The notes under the pieces: model-generated | The model's database searches: none | Told to the model about the DNA's origin: nothing | What the model saw: the letters and a program-made list of their open reading frames with translations, nothing else | Translations under genes and position numbers: made by a program | Assembly (NCBI RefSeq): GCF_010015445.1 | Contig: NC_053114.1 | Coordinates: 16,076,224-16,140,223 of the forward strand | Source of the DNA: Perca fluviatilis | Taxonomy: Eukaryota; Chordata; Actinopteri; Perciformes; Percidae | DNA length: 64,000 nucleotides | Direction: 5' to 3' | In this document: positions 47,086 to 58,604 of the stretch, one piece after another | Position numbering within the stretch: the first letter of the stretch is position 1 | How the letters are laid out: the number at the start of each line of letters is the position of its first letter

Positions 47086-48147
47086 AAAAAAAAATATTAA
47101 AAAAAGCACGATGGACCATTATGCGGAACAGAATGGGCAATCAACTAAAAAAAACACATTTCTTTGTCTTTTGTCATTGCTTTTACATATTACATTTTAA
47201 AATGCGGTTGATAGAACTTAGCAACGCTCTGGTGGCGGCTATGTACCGGTGACATTTCATTGACAGTCCCAAGACCTCGCAGCTTCGACAAGACTGTCGA
47301 GTTTGGGAAACTGCAGGATGTTGACCTTCTGGCGGAAAGTTGGCGTTAAAACTTGAGGTTTCAAAATGCAAATTCCACATAGCATTCAATCTTTGAACTT
47401 GATGCAGGACAACCAAAAGACAAAGTGGTGAACAGGACAAATTTTAGGAACATTATACTTCAGAGGAAATAAATACTCTTGGATAACGAGCAATGGGGAT
47501 TTTCCGAACTTGTTCCATTTGACAACAAACTGCAGCAAACAATCCCCTTAGAAAAGTATTAGGGGGGGGGGAGGGCAAGAAACGTAATCCTCTCTTTAAT
47601 CACTCTTGCTCAAACACTGCCTTGCTGTTAACTTCCTCTTTGTTGAACTAAAAACCCTTTCAAAAAGCTGTTAAGCTCTTGGACCGCAAATGTTTTCTCA
47701 TCCAGCGTTTCATGGTCAAACCTGTGTCGATATATACATTGATAATTATTTACAACACGCGCACCAGAAAAACGTTCAGATTTAACCACCAAAGAATGTG
47801 GCCAAAACAATAGTGCCCGAAAACAAAAGCCTTCAGAAAACAAATGAGGAATCCCCCAAACATAGTCGGTTAACTCTTTTACAACCGTAGCAAGAACAGT
47901 ACAAACTTTCGGCCCCCTCTTGCCTCGCTGGTAGAAAATTCCACTTGAGGGGGGGGGAGGGTGAAGCCACGTCTGCTCCTCCCCACTGTGTGGGTTTTGT
48001 TCTGCTAATCAGACCACATGCCTCAAGGATTCAGGAATCCAAGAGCTCTCAGCCAGCTCCTCTCATTCCACATACAGCCGCAGCAGCCTGTGACAAACTA
48101 TTCAGTGTGTTGGGGGGGGTTAAAGACTCTATCCATTCATAACACTG

Positions 48148-48235
48148 TTCAACCCTCCCTCCCTCCCTCCACTGCTAATCCCAGGCAGTTCTTTACCCTC
48201 ACCACCACCACCTCCTCCTCCTCCTCCTCCTCTTA
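48148..48235. repeat. CCCT and CCT simple repeats
   Basis: CCCTCCCTCCCTCC at about 48150-48170 and a CTC/CCT trinucleotide run at about 48205-48233. Confidence 0.8.
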
Positions 48236-50056
48236 CCCCTCATATGCCCTCTCTCTCCCTTCTCACCACAGCAGAGCCCTTTTATTTTATTTTTTTATCT
48301 ATCTGCATACTGGGTCTGAATAGGCTCATGGTTTATTATTAGACTATGGTCCAACCGCACACCCACTATGGGTTTCAATAGAAAAAAAAACATAACAAGG
48401 CCTACATCGAAAGTCTTGATATTTGGCTCTCGTTTGTTTTCCCCTTCTTATTCTGGTTTGTTTCCTCCCTGGCTCTATTGCTACTCACGCATTGAGAGGC
48501 GAAATGAGGCACGCTGGAAATTTGCAGCCTGACAATGGAAGACAGCTGCTCTTGCTGCATAAGTCTTTCATGAGCTGAATTAGTGGTACAAGCCTTTGCT
48601 CTCCCTCCCCCCCTGCACATGCCTCCCCTCATAGCGAGCCGATCCAGACACAGCAACACACCTCGTGGAAAGCTTAGGCGAGAGAACGACGGGGAGGGAA
48701 AGACAAAGCGTGACGGGGGCTTTGTCTGACAGATCTGTGATTGCTTTTTGCTAAAGTAGACCAACATCGTTTTGTGTCCCTGTAGAAAAACCATCACATC
48801 AATTCTTAATGAAGTTCTGCAATATCTTACCTTTTGTTCATAAAAAAAAAAGAAGGTGAAATTAAGTTTCTAAAATGATAAAATAAAACTATTGCAGAGT
48901 TTCAAGGGGCTAAATGCCAGACGCTTCTACAGACATGGACACCCCCATATTCTGAAGATCACATATTTACATATTTTTGATTAATTGGAAAGAAATGCAT
49001 TCACACAAAAAAAAAAATCTAGGGTCTGTATTTGTGTTACAGTACATTTCAAGACAAAGGCTTCTGATCTCAGACACACTAGATGTTTAAAACTGACAAA
49101 ACGGAACCATTAAAACATTACTTCTAAGAGATCAAAATCTATAAAAACACGAAACGCACTAATACAATTATAGTGATGAAAGAAATCTAAAAAAGAGATA
49201 GCTGACAGATTATGAGTATGAGAACCTAATGAAAGCAAAATACTTGAAAGTGGGAGTGCTGTTACCCATTGAATAATCAAGTTATCCTAATAAAAAAGGA
49301 GCAACAATATGGCATTCACACTCCCAGCACGGAGTCTTAAGGTTTATATGCATATGGATTAGCTTTGGGGTAAGTTGTCATGCATGATATAAAAACAGTA
49401 TTCGTGTAAGACCGTCTGTCATTGCAGAATCTGATCCTTTCACTACTAAAGACCAGTTGCACTCATTCCGACCGCAACCTTTTTGTCAACCTTTTCATTA
49501 TTCCAGATTGCACTTGTGGTAAAAAGCAAGCATACTTTACACTCAAAATCAGAAGTGATAACAAATCCCAAAAGCCTTCAGGAAGTAAGTGGTGAGATGG
49601 GAAACAAATCAAGCTAAAACATCCACTGAGGTCAAGGTGACTACAGGCAGCAGTGTTTATGACTGGAAAGACCTGGTTCCAGTATTACATATTTCCAAAC
49701 AAAAAGCCAGTGGTTTTTCCTTGACAAGGATTTCCTGAGCAACACACATCTATAAACGTTTTGGGGCATTCTTCTTCTATGGGCTAATTCAACATCTGTA
49801 TCGGTGGCCTGCTGTGGGGAATCTGGTTTAGGCAACAATGATTTTCGGATATGGATTTCTAGGGTTTCATAATTTATGAAAAGGTTTGAAGGTTCAAATA
49901 TTGAATGCTCAATTATACGGACACACCGTCATGTGATTACACAAGCTATTTTGATTTATACTGATTCTACTGGCTGTTTCGACTTGCAATGGCATGTCAG
50001 TAAGGGATAAGACACTGTAAACCGCGAAAATGTGGTATGCATGGTATGAGTCTTAA

Positions 50057-50565
50057 AGGTCCAGTGTGTAACGGGTTTAGTTGTTTATTCTCAAAATCTG
50101 TGTTGCCCGTGTTACACAAACTTGTCCTTTTTCATGAATATTTACCACCACCATCAATTCCAAGAATTCCTTTTGGCTTGACATTTTACATTTGCATTCG
50201 CATGAACTGGGGTAGACGCATAGTCATGCGCCATCTTGAAATACGTTAGCCGGTAAGGGACATATACAGGACATACTGCTCCGCCTTTGGCGTTTTCGCT
50301 GTCACATGATAAACTCACAGGGTGCTGCTAATGCTGCTAATGGGTATCGTAGCTTCCCGGCACCAGCAAGTTTCAAGAAGGAAACATGGAGGAACCTAAT
50401 TTCAGGAACAGGAGTCAGGATATTGTAAAGAGCAATAGACCGTCTTTTTGAAGCGTGAAGGCTACCGTAGCTGTAATACGTACTTTGAACTGCGTGGTGC
50501 GAGAGAGCTGATTGCGATATATGATTTCAACGCTAGATGGGAGAAATTCCTACACATTGGCCCTT
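50057..50565. mobile_element. TTAA-type MITE, AGGTCCAGTGTGTAA family
   Basis: It is preceded by TTAA at 50053-50056. The left end AGGTCCAGTGTGTAACG matches the inverted right end AGGGCCAATGTGTAGG. The right target reads TTAG, a one-base decay of TTAA. It is about 509 bp, with ATTCCAAGAATTCC-type internal palindromes and no gene. Confidence 0.72.
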
Positions 50566-50569
50566 TTAG

Positions 50570-51250
50570 GCCCCGACACACCAGCCAGATGGCAAAGTAC
50601 TAGCGATGACGAAGGACGGCGGTGGCGTGTCCTCATGTTGCCAAAAAGTTGAACTTAAACACACCGCAAAGACTACAGCCGACGGCCTAGCATGTACGTT
50701 CTGCGCCTGCTTGAGAGGAAATAACTCTCCATGCCAGCAGGCGGAAAATATCTATTAGTTTTTAAAAAAAGGGAATCCGGATATACAAACGGTTGCTATG
50801 ATACGTACAACAAAAAAGCATTTGTGCAAATCAGCCAGCAGCAGCAGCAGCACAGAGCCGGGACGACAGCCATTGCAAGACGGCTAGCCAGATTGTCCAT
50901 CTCCCGGGCGGTCATTCGTTCTCTCGGCAAAAAAAAAAGTCTCCGTGCATTGGGGAAGCGGAGGGGCCGAGAGCACCCCAGCGGCCGTAGCGGGCTGCTC
51001 AGCCCCAGCCCTATCCTGTATTGGACTGATCAGGTGAGATAATATGCAAAGAACAAGTGTGCCCACCCGGCAGTCGTTTGCTTGATTACCTCACTTTTGT
51101 TTTTCTTCTCATTCACTAATTCGCTTAAGCTGAATAACCAAATCACAGGGATTCCTCTCACAGACGCCAATTCAACATGTGGAACTGTCTAAAAAGAAGC
51201 CGACTAGGGTCCGCGAGTAGCGATGGTGCGCGACACACAAGACGCTCACC
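50570..51250. repeat. possible second DNA-element relic (GGCCCCGACACACC)
   Basis: Directly abutting the previous element, the sequence CCCCGACACACCAGCC begins a G/C-richer stretch with a GACGAAGGACGGCGG and CTACAGCCGACGGCC pattern. Similar ACACATCAGGCCGATTATCG wording occurs at 58274-58300. The end was not found and the assignment is tentative. Confidence 0.3.
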
Positions 51251-54200
51251 GTCAGCCCAACTTTTTTTTTTTTAATATCCATTCTGTTCAGTAATTTAAA
51301 AAGAACAAAATGTTCTACATGTCTGTTATTAATGTCCTTGATTTCATTTTATTTTCCTACGTTATGTACACTAGTCTAGTGTTTTGTTTTGCCTACAAGC
51401 TCAAACCATTTCACATTATTGTGAAGGCAGCTGCTAATGGCAGAGGTGGAAAACAATTAGCGTCAAATGTTTTCTTCCTGTAGTAGTACTCCCCGAAGGC
51501 CAACGCTTCCAACAGGAAAAGGCAACAACGCAGAAATCACAACAGAAAATTAAACCGCTTGCAGATAATTCAATCCTATCATTGATCAACATTCTGGGGA
51601 ACTGAACAGTGATCAGATGAATACGTTTGGTCATTTGTCCAAAACTCTGTTGCAAAAACGCATGATTCGAAGAAGGCTGTGATTAAAAACTAACACGTTG
51701 AGTAATTCATAGAGCTAGAGAGAGAAGTTCAAACCCTGACTTGAAATGATCAGACAAAGCCACCCCTAATCGGATGTTGGAAAGGCGTGTGGGGAGCAGA
51801 TTTCCTTAGGCTATTTGACCGTCCAGCAAGCAGTTCTGACAGAGTAAACTGGCAGCTTAATACATCACTAAAGTCTGCAAATATTGTATATCTAAATGCT
51901 CTCAATGCAGGATGTAAAGGAGATCTACCATATTTGATCATGTACTTCAGTACTGTCAGCCTGTTAATAAAGCAACAACTCCGCTCATCTGCTCTCCTAG
52001 AACACAAACAGGTAAGCTAACAGCCTCATTCTGTAGTGAGCTTCTTGATGTAATTTACTCCCCTTCTTAAAATAAGTCAGTCTCTCTTCTCTTCCAGAGC
52101 CTTTAAAAGCCCTGGCTGGCACTACTTAAAAGGAATGAGCTGTAACACAATAGCAACAGTCAGCCAGGCACAGAGAGGCAAAGAGAAAGAAGAAAAAAAA
52201 AAGCTAGCTCTCATGAGATCCCTCCACTACCCGAGCTGGACATCAGCAGCAATGCAGAGCGGTGGCTGTGTTCTTTTATTCAAGTGCTGCCTTTCCTTTC
52301 TCTCTCTCCCCACTTTTCAAAGTAACACTGCCAATGTAATTTTCCATGAGAGCTGCTCCATTTATCAAGGCCAATGGCACATCGAGGCAGCTAACGAATG
52401 CCTTACTCCTCTAGATTTGTATAATGAGAGGTGGGAGAGTGGGACACACTCAGAGGTGGTTAGCACTTGTACGAAGGAAGTAAAGATGATTTATTCAGCA
52501 TCTGAGAGCCGATGCTTTGGGGAGCTTTAACTTAGGACACAGACAATGTAGCTTCACTATTACACCTCTACCATGGAGAACAAGACTGCTAGTGAGACAC
52601 ATACTTAAACACGTATTGGTGCTTTGATTACACTGGCCGTGGGACAGCTAGTTCTATTAAATCAACAGTCAAGTTCTAATGAGGCTGACAAATTTCCAAA
52701 TCTACTTCCCAACAATGAATTATTTTCTTAAATAATGCTGTGTTTTATTATTTAATTTAATTACTCATAATATCTACAGCAATCAAACATTTAGAACAGG
52801 TAGGGGATAGATACAAGTTTCATATTACCTGATATAATGCTGTCAAATCACCATGCAGGATAAATTATTTTACAAGCCACGTGGACTACATATGTAGCAA
52901 AGTTGTGAGTCAGGTCATTAGACATTACTTTTTCATCAGATGTAGTGTCAATTTTACAGTTTGTGCAGGCTGCCAAAAAAAATAAAAAAAATAAAGTCTT
53001 GCCTGAGGACACTGAACGCTAGCTGCTGTGGCTAGTGTGCGATGAAGAAATAGGATTCTGCTGCAACATCTGTGCCAAAACACAGTCGTGTGAAATGCTC
53101 CTTTTAGGCATGGAGATCAGGTTTCTGGCTGGATGTTATGGTGGAGGTCAGGACGGGATCGGTGCTGTTCCGTCAGTCCGCATGGCTGTGACACTTAGTT
53201 CTGGCATTTGCAGTAGCTTTTGCTTCAACTTGTTTGCTAGAGGGAATATCTTATTACAGAGCCAGCGCGGTATTAGTCTGAACGGCATGTGATATACATT
53301 ATGTATGCTAGCTAATTGTAATGTAAATTTTAAATGTTAAGCAAACACTTGTCATTCATACCTAGCCTCCTGTCAAATGGGTTCTCCAAAGCCCCCAGTC
53401 TATCAGTATTAGCCTTTGTTGGGGTATGCACCGTGAGAACCCTTCAAATAGAATGATCTTCTTTTACTACTAGTTCTCTATTGATCAAAATGCATTAACT
53501 CATAGCCATTAACTGGGTTTGCCCAACTAAAATCTGCTCTTCATGCAAAATTGATGTGTCCGGAATCATGATTACATCCTCTTTCTCCCATCACATTTTC
53601 AAGGATACCTTTCACCAGCAAGATATTTGAAAGCGGTTGTGACCTCTCTCCTTTATTCAGTGTTGAAACCCAATTCATGCGGTTCTCCCTCTGAAGACTT
53701 TGCATTCTAAAATTCATTACGCTAACAAAGACTTCCCAGAAATGTCCTTTCATAGCAGTCAGCCCAAGGAGACGCTACAGCTTGTGTTCATGACTGGGTG
53801 TCCTGGATTTAAGGAATCAAACAGGCTTCCTCGCAGCCCATCCCCCACGCCACTTTCAGAGCAGCAGGAAAAACGACGAAGGCGTGCTTTGCACCGGCTC
53901 CCTCCCCCACACAGTGCTCCACCAGGCATTGCTGGGGCTTGTGGGATTAAGAATGGAACACGATGACAGACAAAAACAGTCCTCAGCACCTCCCTGCTCT
54001 GCTGTCTTTTATACTGCCAGAGCATGAAAAGGCCGCGATGAGGCACACAATAGACACAGCGATAGATCCACTCTGAGTGAACAAGATAAGTGGGGGTGAA
54101 TAGCTACACAGATCTTTATATTGTTCTTTTAAGATGATGTCAGTGTAGAAATTGTGTGAAGAAAATAAAAGTGGAACACGATGAGACATTTACTTCTCTT

Positions 54201-54359
54201 CACAGGCGTTAACGTGAGGTATGCGGCCGACGATGTCTATTAAAATCTTGTCTTGACATTAGTACTTGGTTTTACTGGCCCGTGAACAGTACTTAACACT
54301 TTCATGGTTAATAGCAAATGATGGTGGCTGGTATTCATTTTTAACATGGCATACGACAG

Positions 54360-54382
54360 GGTTTTTTTTTTTTTTTTTTTTA
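54360..54382. repeat. poly-T tract
   Basis: A run of more than 20 T in the long intron. Confidence 0.85.
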
Positions 54383-54666
54383 AACATGAAGGTACTTCAA
54401 AACAGCAGTAGGTCTTCTTCATGCATCACATGTCAGACAGCTTTGGGGAATGGAGTGCATCTCCAAAACCCTACAGTGCTCGGTCCTAATATATTAATTC
54501 ATACCCCTGATAATAAAGCTGATGAAAGCCAGTATTGTGTCACGTTTACCACAATTTTCAAAAATGAAACTCCACAGTTGTATAATTGTTGCTTCTGTTG
54601 CCAACACATTTCAACAATTGAGTTCAGGGCACAATATCAATTTTGCAGCTACCTCCAAAAGATGCA

Positions 54667-54695
54667 AGCAAGCTAGCTATAGCTAGCTAGCTAGC
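54667..54695. repeat. GCTA palindromic microsatellite
   Basis: A run of AGCTAGCT units, self-complementary, about 250 bp from the start-codon exon. Confidence 0.85.
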
Positions 54696-54914
54696 ATATT
54701 TTTCGTTTATTTCGAGTTCAAGTTCCACAAATAATAGTATGAGTATGTGTTTGTAAAGAGTTTATATCTGGGTACATTTGTTATAAAAGACTACTTACCT
54801 AAACAACTACAACGTATTTCAAGATGCATATTGCTTTTAGCAACAGTAACTTTACAATTGTCCTGCCGTTGACAAAGACAAATATAACGCAACACCAAAC
54901 AAATCTATGCAGCA

Positions 54915-54938
54915 TCGAAAGAAAGAAAGAAAGAAAAA
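54915..54938. repeat. GAAA tetranucleotide repeat beside the donor
   Basis: GAAAGAAAGAAAGAAA lies immediately inside the intron after the GTAAGT donor at 54943-54938. It is TTTC-rich on the mRNA strand. Confidence 0.85.
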
Positions 54939-54943
54939 CTTAC

Positions 54944-55702
54944 CTTTTCATTTTTCACCTTCTTTAACGTCTTGCATTCACTACTACCATTTTCCACCTC
55001 CTCTGGTTCAGTTTTTGCGGTCAAGGCTGGTACGATCCCTACAGGTTCAAGTGCAATATTCCCCATTTGATTGGCTTCTGCCAAGTCTGTTGATTGTGTG
55101 TTCTCAAAGGACGCAGTGCGACTATTCCCCAAAGCAACCTGGGCCTGAGACACAACATCCTTCTCCGCAGCAGCGATTGCCACGACTGGGGCTCCGTCTG
55201 TTTTGTCCTTCTTACCTTTCCCACTAGCCCCTTCTTTCTCTTTTTTACCACTCAGAACACCTCTGGAGGCTTTGCCCCCCTTTTCAATGTTCTTCCCAGA
55301 GGTGGAATTGTTGCCGGCGGCTCCTGCGCTCGCTGCTGTGCCCGTTGGCTCCGCTTGAGTCCGTCCTGGAGTTTCTTTCTTGCCCCCATCGCCAGCCGAA
55401 GCTTTGCTACTATTGTCTTTAGAGTTCTTGCTGCGCTTGTATTTGGATTTGCTTTCCTTGCCTTGAGAGCCAGACACTGGACTCACAAACCTGATGTTGT
55501 CCGGCAACGCTGCCACTGCACTGGGTGGTGCCGCCATGCCGTCCTTGGTGCCCGACATCTCAAGTTTGTCCTTCTCTAAGTCCGCGTCTAGGTCAATAAT
55601 CAGATTTCCAACACCGATATCCCACTCATCCCCGCTATCGTAAGTGTCCACCGCATTAGAGTCCACACCTTTCCCGCCTGCAGTGCCACCACTTAGGGAC
55701 AT
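54944..55702 (-). CDS. znf609: znf609 first coding exon (start codon to VKNEK)
   Basis: A 759-nt coding part for residues 1-253, starting [16 protein letters not shown], then [20 protein letters not shown] and [12 protein letters not shown]. The human ZNF609 N-terminus is nearly the same from memory, whereas the ZNF608 paralogue has DDWEIG and a different lead. The Asp/Glu-rich motif is followed by a Lys/Ser/Gly-rich disordered region and ends at LKKVKNEK just before AAAAG|GTAAGT (phase 0). I chose this ATG because it matches the human start and because an in-frame stop (TAA) lies upstream with no ATG between. The exon itself begins at 55830. Confidence 0.97.
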
Positions 55703-55703
55703 T

Positions 55704-55814
55704 TTAGAGCCAACGGCCCAGGATTGCCTCAGTGAGGTCCGACACCCTCTCAGACGGTTGGGACTCAGGGGCAAGGGTTAGAGAATCCTCACGGTCTACT
55801 CGTTCCAGTTCCAT
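55704..55814 (-). promoter_or_regulatory. upstream ORF 2 (36 codons plus stop)
   Basis: ATG at 55814, beginning [19 protein letters not shown] and ending GRWL-stop. The TAA (55706-55704) is separated from the main ATG (55702-55700) by one base. Termination so close to the main start would allow reinitiation or tune main-frame translation; this is inferred. Confidence 0.7.
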
Positions 55815-55824
55815 TTAACCACAT
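55789..55824 (-). promoter_or_regulatory. upstream ORF 1 (11 codons plus stop)
   Basis: ATG at 55824, MWLNGTGTSRP, then TGA at 55791-55789. It is not in frame with the main start in the linear mRNA. Its frame is the one entered if the exon end is back-spliced to the exon start, so its stop would end the circular ORF. Confidence 0.7.
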
Positions 55825-57429
55825 TTTGCCCTAGAAAAAGAAAAAGAAAAAGAGAGATATATTAATCGAATAATTCTGACATAAAAATAACAACTCTGCC
55901 ATCACAAGAAAAGGCCATTTCATTGGGTAAAACAACAACAAACAAAAAAAACATTTGATCACGAGCCAGTAATTCTCTGATGATCACTGCGCAAACCACT
56001 ATGGTAATACCCACTGGTGTGACAGCACTGCTCCGAAACCCTCTCCTTAACTCACTTCCCACAGTCGTCATGGCAACCATGGGAAATGTAGCTTAAATCC
56101 TGCTTTGACAGCCAAGGTGGCCCCACTGTTCTGAATGACTGGCTCTCTTTTCACAAGGCACTGCTGATAGTGTCACTGCTGATAAATAAGGAGTAGCTGG
56201 CCTCACACACCCCCGCATGGTTTATGGAGCCGTGCCTTTTCAACTAAAGCGCACAATGGTAATCTTGCATTAGCAGAGGAGCTTAAAAACCTGAATGAAC
56301 CAGTGTATGGCTCGGGAGAACATCGGTTTGTTGTATTTGCTTACACAATGTAGCCAAAAGGTCACCAATGTTTCATATCTTTCAGCAAAATTCCTTCCAG
56401 GGCAGATCATCATTTTGGACAAACTGCAGATCAACAAGGATATAAATATCTTGTCTTCAAAATGGAAGCTCAAGAAATTTAAGTTACTTACTCAATTTTC
56501 ACAATTCAGATCAAATATATGTTCTCAGATTAGGGTTTAGAAGACCGAAGGTCCTTTTCAGGTTTTATTCTTGTGTTTGAAAATCTCTCTTTGATTCACA
56601 AAGACTAAGAGGAAAGACATGAACATCTTTGTCGTTTGTGTGTCCGTCGTGAGTAGGTGGCTGTGAAAAGAAATCTCTTTAACACCTCTTATGTGTTTTA
56701 GCTATACGCTACATTGAAATTATGCAGAGGAATTATAATGTTAACCACAATGAGTTTCCCTTGTAAATAACACGTTATATAAACACAGTTGGCCTTGGCA
56801 GGTGCATCAGTACCATTAACTGCTCTTTAGTAGTCGCCTTCAGCACCAGCCAATTAGTTTGTCCATTTTAAATACTACAAACAATGCTATTTGGAACGTC
56901 TCCTGCGAGGATTTTTTTTTTGTTAATTGTCAAGCCATAGCTTATTGTGTGCCATAAGTGATACAATCTTCCTTCCTGTACAAATAAACAACAAGGACAC
57001 GGATATATATTCATGTAATCAGCACAAACGACATACAGTACTTAATACTCCTATCTGTTCTAGGGAGAAAAAAAAAATAAAAATAAAGAAGATATCCTTG
57101 CATCTTATGGTGTGAATACACTGGTGTTGAACTGGTACCAGAAAGAGTCAATTTTCTAAAAATCTTGAACACACTGTATAAATAATTAACACTCACATCT
57201 ATAGTTCTCACCCCCCCCACCCCATGCGATAAAGAACATGACGGATGAGGAAGCCTGAGCACAAAAGAGTCTGGATTGGTGCTAAGGGTGATGAAATCAA
57301 TACAATTCAAACAGGCATGGATGCTGATAATTCTCTATGTGCTTTTTACAAAATACAGCCAAACTGTTCATAGTGGAACCCTGTAAAGATCCTTACCAAA
57401 TTATGTCCATAGGTTCTTATTTCTGATTA

Positions 57430-57960
57430 GGGAGGTTAATGATTAACCGTTTAGACAATAAGAATTCTGACCGATTAATACAATGGTATTAAAACAAGAA
57501 TAAAGTAATTTAAAAAGGTTGTTTTGCATTGTAAAAGAAATATAGGCTATGCGATCTATTTTTTTAACTGCTACTTCACTGGCAAGATGTATTTTAAGGT
57601 CTTTATTTTTGCTAGGTTCGTGGCTCTGCTGGATGGTGCTCATAGCGGAGAGCTACGTGACACGTGCCACCATATCGATGAGGACTGTCGGGTTAAATCG
57701 TCCTACACGGAGAATGCCAGGCAGACGCACTGCTGACGACCTCGCAGGCGGATGCGGTGGAGACCGGCTTGGACATACGCTCCTTGGACAGCTGCGGACT
57801 TGTGTCAGTCGCACGGACACGCAAGCGGTTTCAGGAAAGAAATGTGTCCACGACAATGCACGGAACATCGCGAATCGAACAAAGTATGTCTGAGCGTCCT
57901 GAACAGGTGAACTGGGACTCCATTGGCTGCATGTCGGGTAACGGTTTATAATCATAATAA
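57430..57960. repeat. possible hAT-like MITE (GGTTAATGATTAACCG)
   Basis: The left end reads GGAGGTTAATGATTAACCGT and the right end GGTAACGGTTTATAATCATA. The internal part is G/C- and CpG-rich (57640-57900) with open frames on both strands that resemble no known family. The A/T-rich inverted outer parts suggest a non-autonomous element; boundaries are approximate. Confidence 0.45.
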
Positions 57961-58119
57961 TCAGTTATGAGTGGCTGGCTAACTCCAAATAAGTGTCCCT
58001 ATTTCTGATTAGTGGCCATGGTAGCTTTGATTTTTTTTTGCAACTTAAGTAATGAATCCTAATTACCGAGAGGGGATATATAATATTTACCTCCTAGGCT
58101 TGCGAGGAATTACCTTTAC

Positions 58120-58604
58120 AGGTCCCATGACATGCGACTTTTTGGATGCTTCTATATAGGCCTTAGTAGTCCCCTAATACTGTATCTGAAGTCTCTTTCC
58201 CGAAATTCAGCCTTGGTGCAGAATTACAGCCACAAGAGCCAGTCCCATAATGAGCTTTCCTTAAGGCCAGGACACATCAGGCCGATTATCGGCCGTGGGA
58301 CAGTCTGGCGAGGTCAGTGAATCAAATAAGGTGTGGCCTTGACCATGCTTCGCTCGTTTGCAAGCCATGATGTCTCATTTGATGCCCAAATTCTCTGGGC
58401 GGGCAAAGCAGAGAAAGGGGAGGTAATCTTTCCCCTTATTACGTCATAAAGGGAAGATTCCAGATCGGCCCATCTGAGCTTTCATTTTCTCAAAGACAGA
58501 GCAGGATACCCAGGGCTCGGGCCACTGGGGGACCATAGGCAGGCTGGGGGAACGCATATTAATGTTAAAAAACCTCCAAGTGAAATTTTCATGCCATAGG
58601 ACCT
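58120..58604 (+). mobile_element. TTAA MITE, AGGTCCCATGACATG family, copy 1
   Basis: It starts AGGTCCCATGACATGCGAC and ends TTTCATGCCATAGGACCT, followed by TTAA at 58605-58608. The left target reads TTAC, one base off. It aligns over nearly its whole length, in inverted orientation, with 63180-63691. About 70 bp near 58262-58340 differ completely between the copies. Confidence 0.85.

Larger units (their letters stand above)
24827..54943 (-). other. znf609: znf609 long intron (30.1 kb)
   Basis: Intron from donor AAAAG|GTAAGT (54944/54943) to the acceptor at 24827. Repeats in it are listed separately. They include nested hAT elements, a long palindrome, TTAA MITEs, a 1.2-kb hAT element and a LINE-like tail. 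Stretches without assigned features are 24880-27170, 27480-28670, 30740-31750, 32070-33640, 34390-36450, 38440-41510, 41850-42740, 43990-44300, 44630-46440, 47090-50050 and 51260-54660. They are mostly A/T-rich unique DNA with microsatellites. I find no further exon of this or another gene, but candidate conserved non-coding blocks lie at 25200-25740, 26140-26480, 38740-39510 and 52200-52480. Confidence 0.75.
55703..55830 (-). other. znf609: znf609 5' UTR portion of the start-codon exon
   Basis: Non-coding part of the exon, beginning after a TTTTTCTAG acceptor (ending 55831) with GGCAAAATGTGG. It contains two upstream ATGs (55824 and 55814). The existence of an acceptor means at least one 5' non-coding exon lies upstream; I did not find it in 55831-64000. 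Confidence 0.85.

Noticed and set aside
50731..51042. CAG run and basic frame at 50.8 kb, considered as a retrogene
   Set aside because: There are only four CAG units and no protein family match; the surrounding sequence looks like element debris.
52135..52530. 131-codon plus-strand frame
   Set aside because: It has no recognisable domain, low-complexity lysine run and no splice context; the area looks more like non-coding sequence.
55703..55774. N-terminal extension reading [12 protein letters not shown]... before the chosen znf609 start
   Set aside because: It begins at TTG, not ATG, with an in-frame TAA just upstream; the next ATG matches the human start.
57549..57955. Overlapping CpG-rich frames on both strands near 57.6-57.9 kb, first taken as a possible first exon or promoter
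   Set aside because: They lie between A/T-rich inverted ends typical of a non-autonomous element, and no donor linking to 55830 was found.
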